Under the pieces are notes generated by a model. That model was not told where the DNA came from and searched no databases. It saw only the letters and a program-made list of their open reading frames with translations. Shown piece after piece: positions 54,991 through 64,000 of a stretch of DNA of 64,000 nucleotides. A program made the translations under genes and the position numbers. This DNA comes from Calendula officinalis. Its lineage: Eukaryota > Streptophyta > Magnoliopsida > Asterales > Asteraceae. Positions within the stretch are counted from its first letter, which is position 1. Each line of letters opens with the position of its first letter. The stretch covers positions 37,832,047-37,896,046 of the forward strand of contig OY970835.1 of NCBI GenBank assembly GCA_963853835.1, read 5' to 3'.

Positions 54991-57927
54991 TGTAACAACC
55001 CAAAAATCAGGGGAAATTTAAAAATCTTTAAATAATAAAATAAAAACAATTTCCCCAAGAGTACAAGTAACTCAAAGGTCCCAACTCATAAGTAAAATAT
55101 AAAACCGTCTCGTGGTTCAAATGCGGAATAATTGAAGGTTTTAAAAACAAAACGTGTTTGACTCGAAATAAATGTTTTAATCCGAATCTATAAATATAAA
55201 AATAGAAACGCAGCTCATCAACCATTGACCTTCTCTTTGCCCTTGCTAGTACCTGTAAAATGGGAGGGAGTGATTGGGGTCAGCCACCGCTGAGTGAATA
55301 ATATCAAAATAAACAAATACATACAAACAACTCAAGCCACATAAGTGATCCCTAGAGACTCTACTCAATTCTCAATTACTCAAATTTATTTTCTCAGATT
55401 TTAAATTTATATAGCGCTTGAGTGACTTGGGACGAGAGATCAACCTCGACCCGCCTCACACAACTCAAGGCTCAACACCTGTACTCTTCGGTGTTGAGTC
55501 AAAACGTCTGGCACCAGTACTCTTCGGTACCAAGACAACTCAAGTATATTATGTTTAATGTTTTAACTCAAGAACTCAAAACTCAGATAACTCAGGCTCC
55601 AGATAACTCAAATCACAGATAACTCAGGCTCCAGATAACTCAAATCACAGGTAACCCAAATAAATCACCCAATCAATACTCAAGCTCAATCAACAAGACA
55701 ATTCACAACACATAGCACAAAATCATGAATCGAAAGTAAGTACAAGTTTATAGTGAGATTACCCACCTCAAATAACCGTAAGCTCCTAAGTATCCTCGGC
55801 ACTGAAGAGCGTCTCTAACCGGTCCTAGAAGGTCCTACAATGTACAAGGAAGCTCGGGTTAGGATTAGGCTCAAAGGTTGTTTCAGCAGAAACTAAACAG
55901 CACTCAGCACTTTCGCGGGACCGGCTATAACTCTCAAACCGCTCACTAGATATTATTCAAATTTTTAGAGTAGTTAAATGACTCAGAGGACTACAATTTT
56001 ACAGAAGGCTTCGGAAGCTAGATCCAAATAGAAAAGGCTCAAAACAGGCTCGCGAGAAAGAATAGCTGAACCGAAAACTATCCAGCGAAGGTTTACTAAA
56101 ACATCAATAACTTTTAAATCATAAATCAGATTAACGAGCCGTCAGCGTCGTTGGAAAGAGGACTCAGAAACCTAGAAACCATCACGGGCCAAAAATCCAG
56201 AAACGTATCTTAAGTGTGACAAAAGCGGACTTAAACCCAGGCTACAGTTTCTGCCAGATATTAGCATGTTTGATAAAAGCCCGTTTTTGAATCCCGACAT
56301 CAACTCGTTTATTCCCGAGATACCAGACAGCCCTGAAACTCATTTATAATCTCAGAAACATGTTTACACATAATCTAGTCTTTTATTTAAAATCTATTTC
56401 GGTTTAGGAAACCAAGAGCCCTAAGGTTCGGTTTCCGGGTTTTTCGATTAAATAAAAACATCTCGATCATTTAACAAAAGGTTTTAACCCAACCCTCAAC
56501 CCGACACTAAAAAAAATCAGTGGTCAAGACCCGATAACCACAAAAAGAAACAATCAACAATCTCAACCAATAACCCGAACCCTCTTTGGTTCGGTCACAG
56601 AATCGTACACAACCTGAATTAGACACAAAAGGGATCAATAACCGAACGAAACAAGGAGAAATTGGAACTACCGAATATGATATGGAAAAAGGATTATAGG
56701 TCGGGACTCGCTCGATCTCCTTGGTTTGTCCTCGGTTGTAACCTTCCCTGTTTAAATCCCGCCACTGATTCGAAACCTGCTCGATGTCCCTTTGCGCAAG
56801 CTTTTCCAGCGAGACTCTCTTTAAGGCTGTTGGTGTGACAATGGAAACAAAAAACGATAGGGGATGCTTTCCACTTGCAGCTCGGTTTGGCACGACGAAA
56901 ACTACCACCACTCGAGGCTCCGGTTTGCAGCAATCAACGACGTCTTGGCTGTACACGAATAGCGGATATGACCCGGAGGAATTCATAACCCAAAACAGGT
57001 TAGTGGTCTGATCGGAAGGAAACAATTCAAATGAAAAGAACAAAATATATATACTCACGATTTCTCGGTGCAGCCTTGCTCGATTATTACCTCGCCCATT
57101 ACTCCGGCCTTCCTTGGCTGTTGAGCAGATCCCGCAGCCCCCATACATGCATACAAACAACCGGATTACAACCTTGCTCGAGATAAGAAATACAACTGAA
57201 AGAAAAAGGGATGGGAAGGAGATCACCACCTCATCAATCTGCTCACATAGATGATCGATTAACGCTGAAAACCCATAAGCAATCGGGTACGAATGAGAGG
57301 AAAAATCGAGTAGAGAACGCAGATTACCTACTCGAGTTTGAGACTAACTCGAAGTCCTTGTGATCAAGCTTCGCCTCGATCAACAACCTTGATCTTTGCT
57401 GGTCGTTTGCTGGAAAAGGATCGGAAGCAGAAAGTGTTTGCTGGAAGAAAAGCTCAATAGGGATGCTCTTGTGGTGGCTGCCGATTGGAGGAAGTGTTAG
57501 GCTAGGTTTAGGGCAATTTAGATTAAATATGGTTTTGGAGAAAGGCTTAATTAATTATCGGGCCACACTCTAAATTATCAAGCTAGCATACTCGGGCCCC
57601 TTCTGATCTCTTACTTGCACCGAACCAAAGAGAAGATGGTGGGCTTGGCCCTACACTTTATTAACTGGCCTTACTCTTTGCCGTGTTTAAAACGTCACAA
57701 AGTTAAATAACACTTTCAGACAAATTATTGAACACGACACACATTTATTAATCTACACACATAAGCAAGTAACGAATACATTAACGCGCAGAAAAAACGT
57801 CACATAGTTAACTCAAATAATCCCTAATGACATATAATTGTTGTACCGCCAACTCATAGTCCAACAAGACGTACTTTAAATTAAATTTATATTGTTACTT
57901 AAGTTATTAAAATTTCAGGGCGTTACA
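54991..57927 (-). repeat. 5' LTR of LARD
   Basis: 2,937 bp, collinear with 47916-50854, with one 2-bp indel (GCGCGC/GCGC near 55412) among about 30 differences. Confidence 0.92.
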
Positions 57928-58574
57928 GTGCAAGATATCAAGCAAAACCTAAAGAACTACACTTGCAGGCTGTCAAAAGAATAATCAGATACTTGAAAGG
58001 AAAACCATCACTTGGTCTATGGTATCCACATGATTCACCCTTTGAACTCATAGCCTACACAGATAGTGACTATGGAGGTGAATGTCAAGATAGAAAGTCC
58101 ACTACTGGTGGATGTCAATTCTTTGGATCAAGACTGGTGTCATGGCAATGTAAGAAACAAACAAATGTATCAACATCAACTGCTGAAGCAGAGTATGTAG
58201 CTGCATCTGCTTGTTGTGCTCAAGTACTCTGGATTCAAAACCAGCTTCTAGACTTTGGTATCTCTATCCTTAAAACTCCTATTTATATTGATAATCAAAG
58301 TGCTATTAGTATTGTGAACAATCCAGTAAAACACTCTAAAACTAAACACATTGAAATAAGATTTCATTTTATAAGAGACTGTAATGAAAAGAAATTAATC
58401 AAAGTAGTTAAAATTCATACTGATGATCAATTAGCAGATCTTTTTACAAAAGCATTTGATGTAGGAAGATTCAACTTCTTGGTTAGCAGTATTGGAATGA
58501 TTTTGATAAATTAAAATCTCACTTAAAATCATGTGTAAAGTTTTGTTGTAAAAAGTTATTTATTTGTTTAAGTG

Positions 58575-58830
58575 TTTTACTACTGGTAGATCTGTATTAC
58601 TGGTGTGTAGGAATGTGCACAAAATACTACTGGTAGGTCAATACTACTGGTGTGTATTAGGTTTACATAAATACTACTGGTAAGTCAGTACTACTGGTAT
58701 TCACATATACTACTGGTCTTGTGTGTTGGTGGTTACTACTGATGTCTATAGTTACTACTGATGTCAAAATCCTTAGTTACTACTGATGTTCGTAGATACT
58801 ACTGACGTTCTCTTACTGGTATCAAATTTA
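58575..58830 (+). repeat. TACTACTG(A/G)T array before env-like ORF, element C
   Basis: The same array as at 4735-5005, with nearly the same order of GGT-type then GAT-type units. The copies of the word are better kept than the intervening bases. Confidence 0.72.
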
Positions 58831-58936
58831 CTACTGGTCTTTCAGAATCAAAATTACCAAACTAACCCCCGTGAAAATAACCGTTATGTTATGATTCGAA
58901 GGGCGATTTAGTCTTTTTGCAGGTTAAATCGAAAGA

Positions 58937-58945
58937 TATAAAAGG
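58937..58945 (+). promoter_or_regulatory. Putative internal TATA box of env-like ORF, element C
   Basis: TATAAAAGG within a conserved GAAAGATATAAAAGGCGGCA block, 128 bases before ATG 59073. Same arrangement as in element A. Confidence 0.55.
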
Positions 58946-59072
58946 CGGCAGTCGATTAGTTTATCATTATCTTTACTTCGATTTACTAAATCCTCTCGAT
59001 AAACCCTAGCTTACGATCAAAAACCCTGCACCAGTAACAAAATTCTTACGTGTTTCTCTCAAATCAACAACA

Positions 59073-62000
59073 ATGGCAACTCTACAATCTCTCAATATTC
59101 AAACAGATCTCAAATATTCAGAGTTCCACAATATGTGTGCGTTTCTACGCAATCCAGACGGAACAAAAGATTTTCGTCCGATAGTCAATTTCTTGAAAAA
59201 TTCTTATATAAAGTTTGCTTTAACTGTCAAACCAAAAGCATACCAACAGCACTTGGTGGATTTCTGGACCAATGCTGAAAGAACAGAAGGTGCAACTGTA
59301 CCTATGATAAAATCATCGGTGGATGGCAAGACGATCACAATCACTGAGCAATCAATTCGACACCATCTACAACTACATGATGATGCAGGTATGTTTACAC
59401 TTCCTAAGGAATTCATTGCTGAAATTTTAAATAAAATGGGTTATGAGGGAACACTTAACATAGTAACTTTTCAAAAAGGTCTTCTCTCCCCACAATGGAA
59501 ATTTCTTGTACATACTATTCAGCATTGCATTTCTCCTAAAAGAAGTACTTGGAATGAGTTTAATAAGGCAATAGCCTCTGCTGTTGTCCGTTTATGCACA
59601 GACCAAGTATTTAATTTTTCATATATGATTTTTGAAGGTATGTTGGGAAATCTTAGTTCCTCAAAATTTTTAATGTATCCCAGATTTCTTCAACATATTA
59701 TAAACTGTGAATTGCAAAACTTGTCAACTCCCAAAAACATTTTTATCATTCCTGAGTTGAACAAGAAAGCTTTCTCAAATATAAGAAAACAATTTAAATT
59801 TTCGGGCAAGGAAACCCCTTTGTTTCCTAATATGATCAAAGATCAACCACAACTTGGAGAGGGTTCAATCATAGATACAACCCAAATTGAACCTCAACCC
59901 ACTCCATCACCCTCAAATGCAGCCCAAACACCACCCCAAACAGTCACTCAATCACCCACACATATAGAAGTCCTGAATGTGTCCCAGAAACTTGAAATAA
60001 ATCCTCAGAGTGCTACTCTTCACTCTGTGGAAGACCTACCAAATTTAACCAAAAATATTTCCACAATTTATAAAAGGAAGAAAACTTCCTTCAAGGACAC
60101 CAGGGGACAAATTGAGTCAAACCCCAGGCTCCAAGAGTTGTCCTCCAAGGAGGAGAGAGGACATGAGGCGAGGGCTTTCACTACTGATGCCCCAAAGGTG
60201 GGTGCACAGGACAGTGAAAACATAACTAAGACCCAGACCTCGGCAACTTTAAGTGATGACTCATTTGAGGAATTACTTAAAGGACCCCGGTGCCAAGAAA
60301 CCACAAGGGGGGGCACTTCTGCTTCTTCTAGGAAGAAGAGGGTGTCTAAACAACCCAATGAATCACCAAGAAGTGATAAGGGTAGATCTATGGATTTGAT
60401 GGGAAGGGATGGAAAACCTTAAAGCCAATGTACCAGTCAGTAAGCCCGATGATCTTGCTAGATGGAGTGAGGGTAGTATTAAAACCAAACAATTGACGGA
60501 TAAAGTGGATTCTCTTGAATCCACTGTACAAGATTGTCTTAAGTATCTTACAAACCAAGGAAAAACAATGACTGCAATGAAAAGGCAAATGAACACCATC
60601 AACAAAAGAATGAGATTCTATGAGCACATGCTTCATCAACAAACTAAAATCATAAGGAAATTGAAGAAGAAGCTTGATGATAGTGAGGCTCCTCCAGTTG
60701 AGCTCACTAAGGGGGGAAGGATAATATTCAAACAATGATTGATGAATCAATTCCAGCAGCAACATCCTCTCTCTTAAATCTAAAAGAAACAAATGTTGAT
60801 GAAAGCCCAGAAAAGATGGTTGTTGATGATGAGCCAATGACTACTGCTCCCATGGAAGAACAAGCTGAAAAAGAAGTATCAGTAGTAACTCCTACTACTG
60901 ATATCATAGCAGTAGTAAATGAAGAAGAGGAAATAACTGCACCAAATACTACTGATGCCCTATCAGTAGTAACTCCTGAAGTCACACCAGTAGTAACTAC
61001 CTTGGTTACTACTGAAGAGGAAGAACTACAACTCCCAGAGTTAATTGAAAGGGAAAGACATGTCATTATCTCCAAACCACCAACTCCTAATCAACCACTT
61101 ATCATACCTGACATTGATGATAATGTGAATTGGTTTGATGTAGATGAATGTGCACTTCCTCCACACCCTAAAATTTTATCAGAAGATCAACTACACTTAT
61201 TTTATCCAAAACTTCTGATTCTGGGTGTACCTGATATGAAATACACTCCACCTCCACCATCTGCTTGTATTGGAAAGGAAAAGGAAAGTAACTACCTTGG
61301 TTACTACTGAAGAGGAAGAACTACAACTCCCAGAGTTAATTGAAAGGGAAAGACATGTCATTATCTCCAAACCACCAACTCCTAATCAACCACTTATCAT
61401 ACCTGACATTGATGATAATGTGAATTGGTTTGATGTAGATGAATGTGCACTTCCTCCACACCCTAAAATTTTATCAGAAGATCAACTACACTTATTTTAT
61501 CAAAAACTTCTGATTCTGGGTGTACCTGATATGAAATACACTCCACCTCCACCATCTGCTTGTATTGGAAAAGGAAAGGAAATATATGATGATGATTATC
61601 CAAACAGAGCATTAGGTCACCAAATGGTGAACAAAATTAATCATGTCAGATCTGAAAAACCGTCCAGATGGAGGGTAAAACACAAGAGATACTTGGAGAA
61701 AGTGGCCAAGTATCAAGCTCTTGAACAAAAGAAGGCTCAAAGTGAAATTCCTGTTCAAGTACCTGTTCAAATAGAAGATGCTCAGATAGAAGCTCAAAAA
61801 GCAGAATTCAAGAGACTTAGAAAAGTTGAAGAAGAACATATTAATTGTCTTGAAGATCTGGTATCTGAATGCAAAAGAACTAAAAGTGAATTAACTGATG
61901 ATGTATTTGAACAGAAGACCAATATGATTGATTATTTGAAAACAAAAGGGCATAGTGCAAAGTCATTTGGCAGAATGAAGATGATGACTATTATTGAAAA

Positions 62001-62796
62001 ATACTGTGCTGTCAAGAAAAAGGATTTGGCTGAACAAGAGGCAAAAGAAGAGAAGAAAGCAAAAGCCTTAATTCCAATCAGTCCAAGTTTAATTAAAGAT
62101 GGTAGTACATCAACTACTGGTTCCTCATCAACTCCCCAATCAAAGAAGAGAAAGGCTGTTACTCAAGAACAGAGTACTAAAAAGAAATCAAAAACAGAAC
62201 AAATCATTCCTGTTCTTGAAATGCCTATTGCTCCCTTGCAGAACAATCCAATCATCAATTGGAGGGTTATGCCTAACAATGTCATAGAGATTATAAGGGA
62301 AGATAAAGTTGTACAAAGATTTACTGGATGGTTACCATTGATTAGTTCATGCTCAAGAAGTGATGTTATTAAACTTCTAATCATTGGAAAACCAAGGATG
62401 TCAAAGAAATCATGGAAAGAGTCTGGTGCTGGATATTTGACAAGAATGATAGATGCTGCATTTTATCCAGATAACTACCCAGAACAATTTACAGATCCAG
62501 GAAATGTTTATGCTTGGAATGTGATTCCAACTGCCAATATGTACTTCTTTGAAAAATCAGGCAAAGTATGTGAGCTATACTTATATGAAAAAGAATATCC
62601 ACATTCTGAAAAGACTATGTATCAGATATTCACAAACACAATGATGAAGTCATATGATGCTGTTATGTTCCAGAATAAATTAACTTATTTTACAAAGAGA
62701 AACAGCAAATACATCATTGCACAAAGACATCAACAGAATCAAAGAACTTTGGAGAAAAGAAAGAAAGAAGAGGAAGAACAAAAGAAACTTATGTGA
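59073..62796 (+). pseudogene. Env-like 3' ORF of element C, frameshifted
   Basis: Collinear with 5235-8663 of A and open through the site of A's stop. One extra base near 60405, one missing base near 60715 and a 295-bp tandem duplication (60992-61286/61287-61581) move the frame three times. All domains are present: N-terminal globular block, coiled coil, acidic Thr-rich stretch, Lys/Glu helix and C-terminal FTGWLPLI block. Confidence 0.87.
60992..61581 (+). repeat. 295-bp tandem duplication in env-like ORF
   Basis: Two direct copies beginning AGTAACTACCTTGGTTACTA, with about one substitution besides the junction bases. 295 is not a multiple of three, so the duplication shifts the frame. The ends share a GGAAAG word. 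Confidence 0.88.
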
Positions 62797-62814
62797 TTGA
62801 AAGAAGAATCAATA

Positions 62815-62829
62815 AGTTTAGGGGGAGAT
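62815..62829 (+). other. Polypurine tract, element C
   Basis: AGTTTAGGGGGAGAT before the 3' LTR TG. Confidence 0.9.
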
Positions 62830-63476
62830 TGTTGGAACAAAATCACAGATCAACTTATTACTGATGCTGCAGTTAGTACTGATCATGTCTACTACTGATG
62901 AATATCATGGTTCATGGTTGATACTGATGGGGCAGAAACTTACTACTGATGAAGTTGATACTGGTGAAGTCTATAACTTAGTTACTACTGATCAAGGCAT
63001 ATTGAAGATACTACTGATCAATAGTAGTTACTACTGACGATGGCTTTGGACTTACTACTGGTCACCAGACTTACTACTGATGTTACATATTTACTACTGG
63101 TGATTAGTTTTACTACTGATACGCGTTTATGGAACATATCAAGTCCGAGATCTTCGTAGAGATAGTTATAGAATGTAATTCAATGTATATCTTTTATGAT
63201 TCGAATGTAAATCAAGTCCTAGAATAACTAGGGTAAATAGTTTAGCTTCAAGGACTATTATAAATAGTTCCTTACGAATTGTAAACGTATGTGTGTATTG
63301 TTAATCGATAATATACATTGAAGCTTTTTGTGAAACTGTGTTCTTAATATTCTCGCATATTGTTCTTACAGTTTATTGTTCTTAATATATTTATATAGTG
63401 TTGATCCGCTGCAACTTCTATTATCAATTAGATCTAAAGGTGTTTATTAACTCTTCATAGTTAATCGATCCTGACA
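62830..63476 (+). repeat. 3' LTR of element C
   Basis: 647 bp, matching 41842-42488 except about six substitutions. Ends CCTGACA, followed by the target duplication CCACC. Confidence 0.93.
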
Positions 63477-63481
63477 CCACC

Positions 63482-63570
63482 GTTCCGGATGAAGTTTTTT
63501 TCAGCAAAGTTGCCTTTATTATGTCTTTAAGTGGTATTTTTAAGTCGGCAATCGTTTTGGGTGAAGACAT
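63482..63570 (-). pseudogene. Locus 2 exon 1, 5' part: kinase N-terminus
   Basis: ATG at 63570-63568 aligns with the locus 1 start (MSSPKTIADLKIPLKDIIKA). A seven-base deletion after the AAGGCAAC codons shifts the frame before the glycine loop. Element C then follows. Confidence 0.8.
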
Positions 63571-64000
63571 TACTCCTCAATCCAAAATTGATGGTCCAAA
63601 TCTATATAAAATTCGCAATTACAAACAAATTACAAATTCAAAATTTCAAAAATTGACGATTGATAGTTCAAATTAATTAAGTTGACCATTATCAGAAAAT
63701 ACCTTACCGAAATTAGACTTATGTTCGCCGGCTGTTGACTTGGAGAGATAATGTGGATTGAGGTAGCAGTGGACGTTGTCTGGCCACGTATATGGAGATG
63801 GAGTTCTGCCCCTGTCACGTGTTTACATTATTTTAAGGGAACTCTTTTTGGGCTGATATCAAAATAACTGTTGGGCTGTATGGGCCTCGGACCTTTGGAC
63901 CCCCTTCTTGCTTAATGGATCTGCCCTAACTGATCTTCTATTTAAACTTGTTAAAGTTTTGCACCTAGTTTTTATATAAGGTTCTTTTTTTATAAATACA
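63571..64000 (-). promoter_or_regulatory. Locus 2 5' UTR and upstream region
   Basis: The 5' UTR intron donor GGTAAGGTATT near 63700 matches locus 1. A minus-strand TATATAA lies near 63973-63979 and could be the TATA box; this is weak. No other gene is seen. Confidence 0.4.

Larger units (their letters stand above)
47916..57927 (-). mobile_element. Large non-autonomous LTR element (LARD), nested in C
   Basis: 10,012 bp with 2.94-kb LTRs (47916-50854 and 54991-57927), flanked by target duplication GTGCA (47911-47915 and 57928-57932) inside the RT-RNase H region of C. The PBS complement adjoins the right LTR, so it is oriented on the minus strand. The 4.1-kb internal region has no gag or pol. 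Long LTRs with a non-coding interior fit the LARD class. The TGTAACGCCC-type terminus and tRNA-Met PBS suggest a Ty3/gypsy chromovirus (Tekay/Del-like) origin, which is inference. LTRs differ at roughly 30 positions (about 1%). Confidence 0.9.
45120..58514 (+). pseudogene. pol: Pol of element C, interrupted by LARD
   Basis: Pol opens in the -1 frame overlapping the gag stop. One base is lost in the protease DSG motif, and most of protease is deleted (GN joins VSQVCD near 45217). The GAG-pre-integrase/HHCC region (ELWHRRMCHANF) and integrase core (LLHMDLFGP, RCDNGTEF, NGVAERRNR) follow. These are broken by a frameshift in an A run near 45490, TAG at 45733 and TAA at 45956. RT is open from 45970, but its catalytic motif is DVDD instead of YVDD. 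The LARD interrupts at 47915; RNase H resumes after 57928 with TDSDYGGE and STAEAEYVA and ends at 58514. Between integrase and RT lies a Ser/Asn/Thr-rich linker rich in the TACTACTG word. Confidence 0.9.
41842..63476 (+). mobile_element. Sirevirus-type copia element C, with nested LARD
   Basis: TG...CA LTRs of 647 bp at both ends, target duplication CCACC, PBS and PPT. About 11.6 kb without the nested element at 47916-57927. It is the most complete copy of the family: gag, partial protease, integrase, RT, RNase H, internal promoter-like block and env-like ORF. By eye the LTRs differ at about six positions. Nonsense codons, frameshifts, a protease deletion, a YVDD change and a 295-bp duplication make it defective. 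Confidence 0.94.
28923..63570 (-). pseudogene. Locus 2: pseudokinase-kinase-kinase-PP2-PP2 gene, disrupted
   Basis: Exons on the minus strand: 1 (63570-63482 plus 41841-40723), 2 (39609-38423, MITE inside), 3 (37872-36979), 4 (36654-36502), 5 (36402-36331 plus 30504-30470), 6 (30222-29868), 7 (29744-29643), 8 (29540-29425) and 9 (29325-28923). Phases join without conflict outside the damaged exons 1 and 2. Element C splits exon 1 at the glycine loop, element B splits exon 5, and exon 1 has further frameshifts (such as a 7-base deletion near the start). This copy is therefore dead as a full-length gene. Exons 3-9 otherwise look undamaged, so death is recent. It shows the full architecture of the family: three kinase domains and two PP2 domains. 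Confidence 0.85.

Overview
This window is plant nuclear DNA. It has spliced genes with GT-AG introns, TA-flanked Stowaway-type and hAT-type MITEs, SINE-like insertions and nested LTR retrotransposons. The kinase-PP2 gene type and the copia 'env-like' ORF look like those I recall from Asteraceae, so a composite-family eudicot is my best guess; that part is recall, not proof.

The host content is a head-to-tail pair of paralogous minus-strand genes, locus 1 (about 27207 down to 9526) and locus 2 (63570 down to 28923). Locus 2 shows the complete exon order: a degenerate kinase domain (pseudokinase), two kinase domains with intact catalytic motifs, a linker exon, then two phloem-protein-2 (PP2)-like domains. 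Exon phases and splice sites agree between the loci, giving an inferred ancestral protein of nearly 1,490 residues. Locus 1 has the same three kinase exons, the linker and the first PP2 exon, and then homology stops. Both copies are broken by LTR retrotransposons, mostly inside exons.

Layout: 1-9316, Sirevirus-type Ty1/copia element A (5' end outside the window). 9526-16112, locus 1 3' part, with two Stowaway-like MITEs and a perfect 98-bp palindrome in introns. 16113-26454, a very young Ty3/gypsy Tat-type element with one intact gag-pol frame on the minus strand and a three-exon antisense gene on the plus strand; its 5' LTR carries a hAT MITE. 26455-27207, locus 1 start. 28923-30504, locus 2 PP2 exons. 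30510-36330, copia element B, in which gag is fused in frame to the env-like ORF and pol is missing. 36331-41841, locus 2 kinase exons with a hAT MITE and SINE-like insertions. 41842-63476, copia element C, which contains a nested 10-kb non-coding LTR element (LARD, 47916-57927). 63477-64000, locus 2 5' end and upstream DNA.

The three copia elements are one family. They have a gag with two zinc knuckles around a coiled coil, a pol in another frame, and a 3' env-like ORF of about 1,140 codons that has its own TATA box. Arrays of the word TACTACTG(A/G)T lie upstream of both the LTR TATA and this internal TATA. All copies carry stops, frameshifts or deletions. LTR pairs differ by only 0.2-1% by eye, so the damage to this resistance-gene-like locus is recent.
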